Origin: Streptococcus sp. 2342 | GTDB lineage: Bacteria; Bacillota; Bacilli; Lactobacillales; Streptococcaceae | Reading direction: 5' to 3' | Length of the DNA stretch: 64,000 nt | Assembly (NCBI RefSeq): GCF_013276795.1 | Contig: NZ_VMLR01000003.1 | Coordinates: 558,001-622,000 of the forward strand | Shown: one piece after another, positions 1-8,121 of the stretch | How positions within the stretch are numbered: position 1 is the first letter of the stretch | How the letters are laid out: each line of letters begins with the position of its first letter | The notes under the pieces: generated by a model | Told to the model about the DNA's origin: nothing | Databases searched by the model: none | The model's input: the letters and a program-made list of their open reading frames with translations, nothing else | Program-made: the position numbers and the translations under genes

Positions 1-1
1 A

Positions 2-76
2 GGTACTTTCCGGTACCATCCATCGCCTTTAAAATACAAAGCTATCCAGTTACTCAAAAAAATAGTAGGACGTTAA
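2..76 (+). CDS. 3' end of an upstream gene (partial)
   Basis: The second forward frame is open from the window edge to TAA at 74-76 and encodes 24 residues ending in LLKKIVGR. A basic, aromatic tail would suit the C-terminus of a MurM/MurN-type peptide-bridge ligase, which from memory lies upstream of uvrC in pneumococci. The visible stretch is too short to prove this, and another frame stays open to about position 81. Confidence 0.35.
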   Translation, partial: GTFRYHPSPLKYKAIQLLKKIVGR

Positions 77-154
77 GATGAAAAAGTCAGTATTTAGCTT
101 TCTTTCAGCTTCTTTTAGTAAAATAGACTTTATTTACTAGAAAGGTGGAAGGAT

Positions 155-856
155 ATGCGCTGGCTTTTTCGTTTGATAGGGGCTTTCTTTTCTTTTGTTT
201 GGCGTTTGTTTTGGCGTCTGGTTTGGATAGTTGTACTCTTATGTGCTCTTGCTTTTGGATTTCTCTGGTATCTGAACGGGGATTTTCAAGGAGCACTAAA
301 GCAAGTAGAGCGGTCGGTAAAAATTGGTCAACAAAGTATTGACCAATGGGGAAAAACAGGGCAACTGCCTAAGTTAAGTCAGACAGATAGTCACCAGCAT
401 TCTGAAGGAAGGTGGCCACAGGCCTCTGCTCGTATTTACTTGGATCCGCAAATGGATTCACGTTTTCAAGAGGCATATTTAGAAGCGATTCAGAACTGGA
501 ATCAAACAGGTGCTTTTAACTTTGAACTCGTGACTGAGGCCGGCAAGGCAGATATTATGGCTACGGAGATGAACGATGGAAGCACTCCTGTGGCAGGAGA
601 GGCGGAAAGTCAGACCAATCTCTTAACGGGACAATTCTTGTCTGTAACGGTGCGGTTGAATCATTATTATTTGTCCAATCCAGACTATGGCTATTCCTAT
701 GAGCGTATTGTCCATACGGCAGAACATGAGTTGGGGCATGCGATTGGCTTAGACCATACAGATGAGAAGTCTGTCATGCAACCAGCAGGTTCTTTTTATG
801 GTATCCAGGAAGAGGATGTTGAAAGACTTCGAAAATTATATGAGACTAATGAGTAG
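155..856 (+). CDS. Membrane-anchored M10-like zinc metalloprotease
   Basis: This 233-residue protein starts with a short cytoplasmic end and one long hydrophobic segment (about residues 4-40), so the catalytic part should lie outside the membrane. Residues 191-201 read [11 protein letters not shown], the HExxHxxGxxH zinc motif of metzincins, and Met208 in SVMQP fits the Met-turn. The fold is therefore matrixin-like (M10), without the propeptide and hemopexin domains of eukaryotic relatives. A Shine-Dalgarno-like GAAAGG precedes the ATG. The substrate is unknown; its position next to wall-related genes may suggest envelope processing, but that is inference. Confidence 0.85.
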   Translation: MRWLFRLIGAFFSFVWRLFWRLVWIVVLLCALAFGFLWYLNGDFQGALKQVERSVKIGQQSIDQWGKTGQLPKLSQTDSHQHSEGRWPQASARIYLDPQMDSRFQEAYLEAIQNWNQTGAFNFELVTEAGKADIMATEMNDGSTPVAGEAESQTNLLTGQFLSVTVRLNHYYLSNPDYGYSYERIVHTAEHELGHAIGLDHTDEKSVMQPAGSFYGIQEEDVERLRKLYETNE

Positions 857-880
857 GGGACTATCTTTCCCTACTTTTTT
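852..880 (+). terminator. Intrinsic terminator overlapping a stop codon
   Basis: The arms AGTAGGG (852-858) and CCCTACT (869-875) form a hairpin followed by five T residues. The left arm overlaps the TAG stop of the protease gene, and the T-run is followed at once by the uvrC -10 box. Confidence 0.8.
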
Positions 881-888
881 GCTATAAT
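880..888 (+). promoter_or_regulatory. Extended -10 promoter of uvrC
   Basis: TGCTATAAT is a perfect extended -10. It ends six bases before the uvrC ATG, so transcription is expected to begin at or very near the start codon. There is no room for a conventional leader. Confidence 0.75.
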
Positions 889-894
889 GGAATT

Positions 895-2742
895 ATGAAC
901 AACTTGATTAAATCAAAACTAGAGCTTTTGCCGACCAGCCCTGGTTGTTACATTCACAAGGATAAAAACGGCACCATTATCTATGTAGGAAAGGCAAAAA
1001 ATCTGCGTAACCGCGTGCGGTCCTATTTCCGTGGAAGTCATGATACTAAAACAGAGGCCTTGGTGTCTGAAATTGTGGATTTTGAATTTATTGTTACGGA
1101 GTCTAATATTGAGGCACTTCTCCTAGAAATCAACCTGATTAAGGAAAACAAGCCCAAGTACAATATCATGCTCAAGGATGATAAGTCTTATCCTTTCATC
1201 AAAATCACCAATGAACGCTATCCTCGTTTGATTATCACTCGTCAGGTCAAAAAAGATGGAGGTCTTTATTTCGGACCTTATCCAGATGTGGGGGCGGCCA
1301 ATGAAATCAAGCGGTTGCTAGATCGGATTTTCCCTTTTCGTAAGTGTACCAATCCACCGTCTAAGGTCTGTTTTTACTACCATATCGGTCAATGTATGGC
1401 CCATACCATCTGTAAGAAGGATGAGGTCTACTTCAAGTCTATGGCTCAGGAGGTTTCTGATTTTCTGAAAGGGCAAGATGACAAAATCATTGATGACCTA
1501 AAGGGCAAGATGGCAACGGCAGCCCAGACTATGGAATTTGAACGTGCAGCGGAATATCGTGACCTGATTCAGGCCATTGGAACGCTTCGAACCAAGCAAC
1601 GGGTTATGGCCAAGGATCTCCAAAATCGCGATGTCTTCGGCTACTATGTGGACAAGGGCTGGATGTGTGTTCAGGTTTTCTTTGTTCGTCAGGGCAAGCT
1701 TATTGAGCGCGATGTCAATCTTTTTCCCTACTACAACGATCCGGATGAGGACTTCTTGACTTATGTGGGACAATTTTATCAAGAAAAATCTCACCTGGTT
1801 CCCAATGAGGTACTGATTCCGCAGGATGTCGATGAAGAAGCAGTCAAGGCCTTGGTGAATACCAAGATTCTCAAACCCCAGCGTGGAGAGAAAAAGCAGC
1901 TGGTCAATCTGGCTATAAAGAATGCTCGAGTTAGTCTGGAGCAGAAGTTCAATCTGCTAGAGAAATCTGTCGAAAAGACCCAAGGGGCTATTGAAAATCT
2001 AGGACGCTTGCTTCAAATCCCAACCCCAGTTCGTATCGAATCTTTCGATAACTCCAACATCATGGGGACCAGTCCTGTTTCAGCCATGGTGGTCTTTGTC
2101 AACGGCAAACCAAGTAAGAAGGATTATCGTAAGTATAAAATCAAGACTGTCGTTGGGCCAGACGACTATGCCAGTATGAGAGAAGTCATTCGCAGGCGCT
2201 ATGGTCGAGTTCAGCGCGAGGGTTTAACCCCGCCAGATTTGATTGTCATTGATGGAGGACAAGGTCAAGTCAATATCGCCAAGCAAGTCATCCAAGAAGA
2301 GCTGGGTTTGGACATTCCTATTGCAGGTCTGCAAAAGAATGATAAGCACCAAACCCATGAATTGCTCTTTGGAGATCCGCTGGAGGTGGTGGAGTTGTCT
2401 CGCAATTCTCAGGAATTTTTCCTCCTCCAACGCATCCAAGATGAGGTGCACCGCTTTGCCATCACCTTCCATCGCCAACTGCGCTCCAAAAATTCTTTTT
2501 CATCACAACTGGATGGCATTGACGGTCTGGGACCTAAACGTAAGCAAAATCTCATGAAGCATTTCAAGTCTTTGACCAAAATCAAGGAAGCCAGTGTGGA
2601 TGAGATTGTCGAAGTTGGAGTACCGAGACTTGTTGCAGAAGCTGTGCAAACCAAGTTGAACCCGCAAGAGGCAGAAGCTTTACCTCAAGTGGCGGAAGAA
2701 AGAGTAGATTATCAAACGGAAGGAAACCACAATGAAACATAA
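895..2742 (+). CDS. uvrC: UvrABC excinuclease subunit C
   Basis: UvrC makes both incisions around bulky DNA lesions together with UvrB. The 615-residue protein shows the usual order: a GIY-YIG nuclease at the N-terminus ([20 protein letters not shown], about residues 17-36), a cysteine cluster near 150-175, a UVR motif for UvrB contact near 205-240, an RNase H-like nuclease domain beginning around RIESFDNSN, and C-terminal helix-hairpin-helix motifs ([11 protein letters not shown]). Length is normal for the family. The start codon has no Shine-Dalgarno sequence and lies six bases after the -10 box. The 3' end overlaps the next gene by 11 bases, implying co-transcription. Confidence 0.97.
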   Translation: MNNLIKSKLELLPTSPGCYIHKDKNGTIIYVGKAKNLRNRVRSYFRGSHDTKTEALVSEIVDFEFIVTESNIEALLLEINLIKENKPKYNIMLKDDKSYPFIKITNERYPRLIITRQVKKDGGLYFGPYPDVGAANEIKRLLDRIFPFRKCTNPPSKVCFYYHIGQCMAHTICKKDEVYFKSMAQEVSDFLKGQDDKIIDDLKGKMATAAQTMEFERAAEYRDLIQAIGTLRTKQRVMAKDLQNRDVFGYYVDKGWMCVQVFFVRQGKLIERDVNLFPYYNDPDEDFLTYVGQFYQEKSHLVPNEVLIPQDVDEEAVKALVNTKILKPQRGEKKQLVNLAIKNARVSLEQKFNLLEKSVEKTQGAIENLGRLLQIPTPVRIESFDNSNIMGTSPVSAMVVFVNGKPSKKDYRKYKIKTVVGPDDYASMREVIRRRYGRVQREGLTPPDLIVIDGGQGQVNIAKQVIQEELGLDIPIAGLQKNDKHQTHELLFGDPLEVVELSRNSQEFFLLQRIQDEVHRFAITFHRQLRSKNSFSSQLDGIDGLGPKRKQNLMKHFKSLTKIKEASVDEIVEVGVPRLVAEAVQTKLNPQEAEALPQVAEERVDYQTEGNHNET

Positions 2743-3565
2743 AATCGCAATTTTATCAGATATTCATGGCAATGCGACGGCCCTAGAAGCAGTGATTGCA
2801 GATGCTAAAAATCAAGGAGTCAGTGAATACTGGCTTCTGGGAGATATTTTTCTTCCTGGTCCAGGCGCAAATGACTTAGTCGCCCTGCTAAAGGACCTTC
2901 CTATCACAACCAGTGTTCGAGGCAATTGGGATGATCGTGTCCTTGAGGCCTTGGATGGCGAATATGGTTTGGAACATCCGAAAGAAATCCAGTCAATGCG
3001 CATGACCCAGTTTTTGATGGAGCAAATGGATCCTGCAACGATTGTCTGGCTACGAAGCTTGCCTTTGCTGGAAAAGAAAGAAATTGACGGATTGCGCTTT
3101 TCTATCTCTCATAATTTGCCAAATAAGAACTATGGTGGTGACTTGCTAGTTGAGAATGATACAGAGAAATTTGACCAACTGCTAGATGAGGAAACGGACG
3201 TGGCAGTCTATGGTCATGTTCACAAGCAGTTGCTTCGTTATGGAAGTCAGGGGCAACAAATCATCAATCCAGGTTCTATTGGTATGCCCTATTTTGATTG
3301 GGAGGCGTTAAAAAATCACCGTGCCCAGTATGCTATAATAGAAGTTGAAGATGGGGAATTGGTAAATATCCTATTTCGTAAAGTCGCTTATGATTATGAG
3401 GCGGAGTTGGAATTGGCCAAGTCCAAGGGTCTTCCCTTTATCGAAATGTATGAAGAGCTACGAAGAGAAGACAACTATCAGGGGCACAATCTGGAACTCT
3501 TAGCTAGCTTAATAGAAAAGCATGGGTATGTAGAAGATGTGAAGAATTTTTTTGATTTTTTGTAA
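2732..3565 (+). CDS. Calcineurin-like metallophosphoesterase
   Basis: This 277-residue protein carries the metallophosphoesterase motifs in order: SDIHGN near the N-terminus, LLGDIF, RGNWDD and GHVHKQ. They supply the two-metal site of the YfcE/ApaH-like superfamily. The substrate cannot be read from the sequence; relatives hydrolyse phosphodiesters or dinucleoside polyphosphates. It overlaps the end of uvrC and is probably translated from the same mRNA. A strong hairpin follows. Confidence 0.88.
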   Translation: MKHKIAILSDIHGNATALEAVIADAKNQGVSEYWLLGDIFLPGPGANDLVALLKDLPITTSVRGNWDDRVLEALDGEYGLEHPKEIQSMRMTQFLMEQMDPATIVWLRSLPLLEKKEIDGLRFSISHNLPNKNYGGDLLVENDTEKFDQLLDEETDVAVYGHVHKQLLRYGSQGQQIINPGSIGMPYFDWEALKNHRAQYAIIEVEDGELVNILFRKVAYDYEAELELAKSKGLPFIEMYEELRREDNYQGHNLELLASLIEKHGYVEDVKNFFDFL

Positions 3566-3593
3566 AAGTTTCCTAAAATAACCAATGCAAACT

Positions 3594-3622
3594 AAAAACG
3601 ATTGGCTCGTCCAATCGTTTTT
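3594..3622. terminator. Bidirectional intrinsic terminator
   Basis: AAAAACGATTGG (3594-3605) and CCAATCGTTTTT (3611-3622) are exact complements around a five-base loop. There are T-runs on both strands, suiting the convergent genes on either side. Confidence 0.85.
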
Positions 3623-3631
3623 AATATATCT

Positions 3632-3746
3632 TATACTCAATGAAAATCAAAGAGCAAACTAGGAAGCTAGACGTAGGTTGCTCAAAGCACAGCTTTGAGG
3701 TTGCAGATAAAGCTGACGTGGTTTGAAGAGATTTTCGAAGAGTATT
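3632..3746 (-). repeat. BOX element, boxC-boxA, reverse orientation
   Basis: The sequence starts with the TATACTCAATGAAAATCAAA end and finishes with the GATTTTCGAAGAGTAT end typical of streptococcal BOX elements. The central boxB part is short and degenerate. The right end overlaps the stop codon of the downstream reverse-strand lipoprotein gene. Confidence 0.9.
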
Positions 3747-4545
3747 ATTGTAACTGAGATTTATCTGGGAGATAAGAGCCACCTAGATAGGTATTGCTGA
3801 GTTTTTCAAGTGTTCCATCTTGGTAGAGTTCTTTGAGTGCTTTATCAAATTGCTCTTTAAACTCTTTTTGGTCGCTTGAGAAAACGATATAGTTGCTGGG
3901 GCTATCGGCAGAAGGCAAGTCAACCACAGAAAGGTCTAAGCCACGGTCCTTGATAATCTTTTGAACAGATACTTTGTCAAAAACTAGGAAATCAAACTCT
4001 CCGTTAGCAAGGTCTAGGATTCGTTTGCCGATATCTTCACCAGAAAAATCGATAGTAGCAGGATTATCAGTGTGTTTTTGATTCCAGTTATTGATGAATT
4101 GAGCGTTTGAAGTTCCGATATCTTCTTGCGTTGTTTTACCAGCAATTTGGTCAAGTGAAGTCAAAGGATTTTTCTTGTTGCTGACAAGGACGAGGGGATT
4201 GTTTGAAATTGGAAGTGAGTAGAGGTATTTTTCAGCACGCTCTTTTGTGTAACTCAAGTTATTTGCCGCAGCCTGATAGTGACCAGAATCAAGTCCTGGG
4301 AAGATACTCTCCCAGGCGGTTCTTTGAAATTGAATCTCGTAGTCGCTGAGTTTTTCATCTACTGCTTTTAGAACTTCAATATCGAAGCCTGTCAGATTGC
4401 CTTTATCTTCGTAGTCAAATGGTGGCACATCGCCAGCTGTAGCAACGACGATTGTCTTCTGAGAGCTGGTTTCTTTAGGTGTAGCTTGATTTCCACAGGC
4501 AACCAAAAAGGGGATGATGGCTAGTAATAGGCTGAATTTTTTCAT
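3745..4545 (-). CDS. Amino-acid ABC transporter substrate-binding lipoprotein
   Basis: The 266-residue product begins MKKFSLLLAIIPFLVAC, a lipoprotein signal with the lipobox cysteine at residue 17. The mature part has the SBP_bac_3 pattern of polar amino-acid binding proteins: PPFDYEDKGNLTGFDIEVLKA, then TAWESIFPGL and the domain hinge near IDFSGEDIGKRI. I chose the ATG at 4545 because a GGAGAT ribosome site lies just upstream; an upstream in-frame ATG would add five residues before the signal. No permease or ATPase gene is adjacent, so it probably serves a transporter encoded elsewhere. The specific ligand is not evident. Confidence 0.9.
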   Translation of the reverse strand: MKKFSLLLAIIPFLVACGNQATPKETSSQKTIVVATAGDVPPFDYEDKGNLTGFDIEVLKAVDEKLSDYEIQFQRTAWESIFPGLDSGHYQAAANNLSYTKERAEKYLYSLPISNNPLVLVSNKKNPLTSLDQIAGKTTQEDIGTSNAQFINNWNQKHTDNPATIDFSGEDIGKRILDLANGEFDFLVFDKVSVQKIIKDRGLDLSVVDLPSADSPSNYIVFSSDQKEFKEQFDKALKELYQDGTLEKLSNTYLGGSYLPDKSQLQ

Positions 4546-4576
4546 AATATCTCCATTCAAATGTAAAGTACTTGCT

Positions 4577-4606
4577 AGTTTATCAGAAACTTTCTTGATG
4601 AACCAA
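4577..4606 (-). promoter_or_regulatory. Likely promoter of the binding-protein gene
   Basis: On the reverse strand TTGGTT and TAAACT are separated by 18 bases, with TG one base before the -10. This gives a short leader to the ATG at 4545. Confidence 0.45.
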
Positions 4607-4654
4607 TATATATTTTTTATGGCTGTAATAAAAAATCTTAATCATGAAAAATCC

Positions 4655-4683
4655 CTGCAAGCTCTTTCAAATTATGGTAGAAT
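4655..4683 (+). promoter_or_regulatory. Promoter of nitroreductase-pepV
   Basis: CTGCAA and TAGAAT are separated by 17 bases, and TGG directly before TAGAAT gives an extended -10. The nitroreductase ATG lies 33 bases downstream. Confidence 0.6.
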
Positions 4684-4715
4684 GGAAGCAGTAGAATTAG
4701 AAAAGGAAATCGATT

Positions 4716-5321
4716 ATGAAATTTCTTGAATTAAATAAAAAACGTCATGCGACTAAGCATTTCACTGATAAGCCAGTTGATCCAAAAGATGTGCGTACGG
4801 CTATCGAAATTGCAACCTTGGCACCAAGTGCCCACAACAGCCAGCCTTGGAAATTTGTGGTGGTACGTGAGAAAAATGCTGAACTGGCAAAATTGGCTTA
4901 CGGTTCAAACTTTGAACAGGTATCATCAGCTCCTGTAACTATTGCCTTATTTACAGACACAGATTTGGCTAAACGTGCTCGTAAGATTGCCCGTGTCGGC
5001 GGTGCTAATAACTTTTCTGAAGAGCAACTTCAATACTTTATGAAAAATTTACCTGCGGAATTTGCCCGTTACAATGAACAACAGGTCAGCGACTACCTAG
5101 CCCTCAATGCAGGTCTGGTTGCTATGAACTTGGTTTTGGCTCTTACAGATCAGGGAATCGGATCAAATCTGATTCTTGGTTTTGACAAATCAAAAGTCAA
5201 CGAAGTTTTGGATATCGAAGACCGCTTCCGCCCGGAACTCTTGGTTACAGTGGGTTACACGGACGACAAATTGGAACCAAGCTACCGCTTGCCAGTAGAT
5301 GAAATCATTGAGAAAAGATAG
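4716..5321 (+). CDS. Nitroreductase-family flavoprotein
   Basis: This 201-residue protein has the N-terminal RHATKHFTDKPV segment and the APSAHNSQPWKFVVV segment that contact FMN in NAD(P)H-dependent nitroreductases. The C-terminal part VTVGYTDDKLEPSYRLP also fits. It should be a homodimeric cytosolic oxidoreductase; the natural electron acceptor is unknown. AAAGGAAA provides the ribosome site. It is 13 bases from pepV, so the two are likely co-transcribed. Confidence 0.9.
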   Translation: MKFLELNKKRHATKHFTDKPVDPKDVRTAIEIATLAPSAHNSQPWKFVVVREKNAELAKLAYGSNFEQVSSAPVTIALFTDTDLAKRARKIARVGGANNFSEEQLQYFMKNLPAEFARYNEQQVSDYLALNAGLVAMNLVLALTDQGIGSNLILGFDKSKVNEVLDIEDRFRPELLVTVGYTDDKLEPSYRLPVDEIIEKR

Positions 5322-5334
5322 AAAGAAGAAAAAA

Positions 5335-6735
5335 ATGACAGTAATTGATTTTACAGCAGAAGTAGAAAAACGCAAAGAAGACCTCTTGGCTGACTTGTTT
5401 AGCCTTTTGGAAATCAACTCAGAACGTGATGACAGCAAGGTTGATGCTGAACATCCATTTGGGCCTGGTCCAGTAAAAGCCTTGGAGAAATTCCTTGAAA
5501 TCGCAGACCGTGATGGCTATCCAACTAAGAATGTTGATAACTATGCAGGGCATTTCGAGTTTGGTGATGGAGAAGAAGTTCTCGGAATCTTTGCCCACAT
5601 GGACGTGGTGCCAGCTGGTAGCGGTTGGGACACAGACCCTTACACACCAACTATCAAAGATGGTCGCCTATATGCGCGTGGGGCTTCGGACGACAAGGGA
5701 CCTACAACAGCTTGTTACTATGGTTTGAAAATCATCAAAGAATTGGGTCTTCCAACTTCTAAGAAAGTTCGTTTCATCGTTGGAACAGACGAAGAATCAG
5801 GTTGGGCAGACATGGACTACTACTTCGAGCATGTAGGACTTGCAAAACCAGACTTCGGTTTCTCTCCAGACGCTGAATTCCCTATCATCAATGGTGAAAA
5901 AGGAAATATCACGGAATACCTTCACTTTGCAGGTGAAAATGCAGGTGGTGCCCGTCTTCACAGCTTCACAGGTGGTTTGCGTGAAAATATGGTACCTGAA
6001 TCAGCAACAGCAGTCGTTTCAGGTGACTTGGCTGACTTGCAAGCTAAACTAGATGCCTTTGTTGCAGAACACAAACTTAGAGGAGAACTCCAAGAAGAAG
6101 CCGGCCAATACAAGGTGACGATCATTGGTAAATCAGCCCACGGTGCTATGCCTGCTTCAGGTGTCAATGGTGCGACTTACCTAGCCCTCTTCCTTAGCCA
6201 GTTTGACTTTGCTGGTCCAGCCAAAGACTACCTTGACATCGCTGGTAAAATTCTCTTGAACGACCATGAGGGTGAAAGTCTCAAGATTGCTCATGTGGAT
6301 GAAAAGATGGGTGCCCTTTCTATGAATGCAGGCGTCTTCCGCTTTGATGAAACGAGCGCTGATAATACCATTGCCCTTAATATCCGCTATCCAAAAGGAA
6401 CAAGTCCAGAACAAATCAAGTCAATCCTTGAAAACTTGCCAGTTGCTTCTGTTAGCCTTTCTGAGCACGGTCACACCCCTCACTATGTGCCAATGGAAGA
6501 TCCACTTGTTCAAACCTTGTTGAGTGTCTATGAAAAACAAACTGGTCTTAAAGGTCACGAGCAAGTCATCGGTGGTGGTACCTTTGGTCGTTTGCTTGAG
6601 CGTGGTGTTGCCTACGGTGCTATGTTCCCAGACTCAATTGACACCATGCACCAAGCTAATGAATTTATCGCCTTGGATGATCTCTTCCGAGCAGCAGCAA
6701 TTTATGCCGAAGCTATTTACGAATTGATCAAATAA
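5335..6735 (+). CDS. pepV: Dipeptidase PepV
   Basis: PepV is an M20-family zinc dipeptidase that completes intracellular peptide breakdown. The metal-site residues match the family: His88 and Asp90 (FAHMDVVPAG), Asp119/Asp120 (ARGASDDKG), Glu153/Glu154 (GTDEESGW), and a C-terminal His in DTMHQANEF. I start at the ATG at 5335 (MTVIDFTAEVEKRKEDLL), which gives 466 residues, normal for PepV; the frame is open 36 bases further upstream. The Shine-Dalgarno sequence is weak and purine-rich. Confidence 0.95.
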   Translation: MTVIDFTAEVEKRKEDLLADLFSLLEINSERDDSKVDAEHPFGPGPVKALEKFLEIADRDGYPTKNVDNYAGHFEFGDGEEVLGIFAHMDVVPAGSGWDTDPYTPTIKDGRLYARGASDDKGPTTACYYGLKIIKELGLPTSKKVRFIVGTDEESGWADMDYYFEHVGLAKPDFGFSPDAEFPIINGEKGNITEYLHFAGENAGGARLHSFTGGLRENMVPESATAVVSGDLADLQAKLDAFVAEHKLRGELQEEAGQYKVTIIGKSAHGAMPASGVNGATYLALFLSQFDFAGPAKDYLDIAGKILLNDHEGESLKIAHVDEKMGALSMNAGVFRFDETSADNTIALNIRYPKGTSPEQIKSILENLPVASVSLSEHGHTPHYVPMEDPLVQTLLSVYEKQTGLKGHEQVIGGGTFGRLLERGVAYGAMFPDSIDTMHQANEFIALDDLFRAAAIYAEAIYELIK

Positions 6736-6741
6736 AACGAT

Positions 6742-6775
6742 AGAAGTCTGAGATCTTATGCTTAGACTTCTTTTT
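6742..6775 (+). terminator. Intrinsic terminator after pepV
   Basis: AGAAGTCTGAG (6742-6752) pairs with CTTAGACTTCT (6761-6771), with one G-U pair, followed by T residues. The ribosome site of the next gene starts immediately after it, so some readthrough is possible. Confidence 0.75.
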
Positions 6776-6788
6776 GGAGGGAAAGTAG

Positions 6789-7367
6789 ATGTCTCAAATC
6801 GAAAGAATCAAACAGGCTATCATGTCAGATCCGCAGAATGCCAGCTATACAGAGCGTGGCATTGAGCCTCTCTTTGCAGCGCCAAAGACTGCTCGCATCA
6901 ATATCATCGGTCAGGCACCTGGACTTAAAACCCAAGAAGCAGGCCTTTACTGGAAAGATAAGAGTGGTGACCGTCTGAGAGACTGGCTAGGTGTGGATGA
7001 AGATACTTTTTACAATTCAGGATATTTTGCTGTTTTGCCTATGGATTTCTACTTTCCAGGACATGGCAAGTCAGGTGATCTGCCACCGAGAACTGGTTTT
7101 GCTGAAAAATGGCATCCACAGCTCTTGCAAGAATTACCAGATATTCAGTTGACCCTCTTGATTGGCCAGTATGCCCAAGCCTACTATTTGCAGGAGAAAG
7201 TCAGTGGCAAGGTGACGGAGAGGGTGAAACATTACCAGAACTACTTGCCAGAGTATTTTCCTTTAGTTCACCCCTCACCGCGAAATCAAATCTGGATGGC
7301 CAAAAATCCATGGTTTGAGACAGAAGTGGTGCCAGATTTGAAAAAAAGAATTAAAACCATTTTATAG
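6789..7367 (+). CDS. Uracil-DNA glycosylase superfamily protein
   Basis: The 192-residue protein has the two superfamily motifs: GQAPGLKTQEAG near residues 41-52 and HPSPRNQIW near 163-171. The overall pattern fits the family-4/5-like UDG group often annotated as uracil-DNA glycosylase family protein, rather than classical Ung. Which base it removes, or whether it is a glycosylase at all, cannot be decided here. GGAGGG supplies a strong ribosome site. The stop codon lies inside the edge of the following BOX element. Confidence 0.85.
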   Translation: MSQIERIKQAIMSDPQNASYTERGIEPLFAAPKTARINIIGQAPGLKTQEAGLYWKDKSGDRLRDWLGVDEDTFYNSGYFAVLPMDFYFPGHGKSGDLPPRTGFAEKWHPQLLQELPDIQLTLLIGQYAQAYYLQEKVSGKVTERVKHYQNYLPEYFPLVHPSPRNQIWMAKNPWFETEVVPDLKKRIKTIL

Positions 7368-7651
7368 TCAATGAAAATCAAAGAGCAAACTAGGAAGCTA
7401 GCCGCAGGCTGCTCAAAGTACAGCTTTGAGGTTGCAGATAAAACTGACGAAGTCAGCTCAAAACACTGTTTTGAGGTTGTGGATAGAACTGACGAAGTCA
7501 GCTCAAAACACAGTTTTGAGGTTGTGGATAGAACTGACGAAGTCAGCTCAAAACACTGTTTTGAGGTTGTGGATAGAACTGACGAAGTCAGTAACTATAC
7601 GCACGGTAAGGCGACGCTGACGTGGTTTGAAGAGATTTTCGAAGAGTATTA
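7363..7651 (-). repeat. BOX element with four boxB units, reverse orientation
   Basis: BoxC (TCAATGAAAATCAAAGAGCA) is followed by four tandem 45-base boxB units, each carrying GAACTGACGAAGTCAGCTCA or a close variant. The boxA end follows (GGTAAGGCGACGCTGACG, then CGAAGAGTATTAG). The first boxB is the most diverged; the last three are almost identical. The element overlaps the stop codon at one end and reaches the ribosome site of the rhodanese gene at the other. Confidence 0.93.
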
Positions 7652-7662
7652 GGAGAAAAAGA

Positions 7663-7950
7663 ATGAAAGAAATTACCTTTGACGCATTTTACCAGCTTTA
7701 CCAAAACGACCAACTTTCTTTAGTGGACGTGAGAGAAGTGGATGAGTTTGAAGCTCTTCATTTAGAAGGTGCTCAGAATCTTCCTCTGAGTCAATTAGCC
7801 GATATCTATGATCAGTTGGACAAGGACCAGTTACATTATGTTATTTGTAAATCTGGAATGAGATCGGCGCATGCTTGCCAATTCTTATCAGAACAAGGTT
7901 ATGAGGTTATCAATGTACAAGGTGGTATGACTGCCTTTGAAGAACTGTAA
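7663..7950 (+). CDS. Single-domain rhodanese-like sulfurtransferase
   Basis: The 95-residue protein is a single rhodanese domain. VDVREVDEFEALHLEGAQNLPL holds the CH2A-type segment, and the catalytic loop is ICKSGMRSA with Cys62. It probably carries persulfide sulfur in the cytosol, partner unknown. I start at the ATG at 7663 because AGGAG lies just before it; the frame continues upstream into the BOX element but would encode repeat sequence. Confidence 0.9.
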   Translation: MKEITFDAFYQLYQNDQLSLVDVREVDEFEALHLEGAQNLPLSQLADIYDQLDKDQLHYVICKSGMRSAHACQFLSEQGYEVINVQGGMTAFEEL

Positions 7951-7961
7951 ACATTATAATT

Positions 7962-8002
7962 TTCTCCTACTTGGTGTGGACTGGGTAGGGGAATTTTATT
8001 TT
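7962..8002 (+). terminator. Intrinsic terminator after the rhodanese gene
   Basis: TTCTCCTAC pairs with GTAGGGGAA (one G-T) around a 15-base loop, followed by a T-rich stretch. Confidence 0.6.
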
Positions 8003-8023
8003 TAGATAATTCTCATTTTTAAG

Positions 8024-8038
8024 AATCTTGAAAACATT
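8024..8038 (+). promoter_or_regulatory. Weak candidate CodY box upstream of brnQ
   Basis: AATCTTGAAAACATT matches the CodY consensus AATTTTCWGAAAATT at 11 of 15 positions. It lies about 40 bases upstream of the -10. CodY commonly represses branched-chain amino-acid importers in streptococci; the match alone is weak. Confidence 0.3.
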
Positions 8039-8078
8039 CAATATTTACTTCGTGAAGCTTTTTTCATACTCCTATTCA

Positions 8079-8087
8079 TGATATACT
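8079..8087 (+). promoter_or_regulatory. Extended -10 promoter of brnQ
   Basis: TGATATACT lies 34 bases before the brnQ ATG. No good -35 is seen, which an extended -10 can tolerate. Confidence 0.55.
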
Positions 8088-8121
8088 AGGTCAGTATTTT
8101 ATAAATATAAAGGAGATTTTC

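Noticed and set aside
1498..1794. Reverse-strand frame of 98 codons within uvrC
   Set aside because: It is a shadow of the conserved uvrC coding sequence, with no start signals.
7370..7650. CRISPR array
   Set aside because: The repeats are contiguous 45-base boxB units without spacers, and no cas genes are present in the window.
7371..7652. Open frame of 93 codons with repeated DEVSSKHSFEVVDRT
   Set aside because: It is the translation of the BOX boxB array. The repeated peptide arises from repeated DNA and has no promoter or ribosome site of its own.
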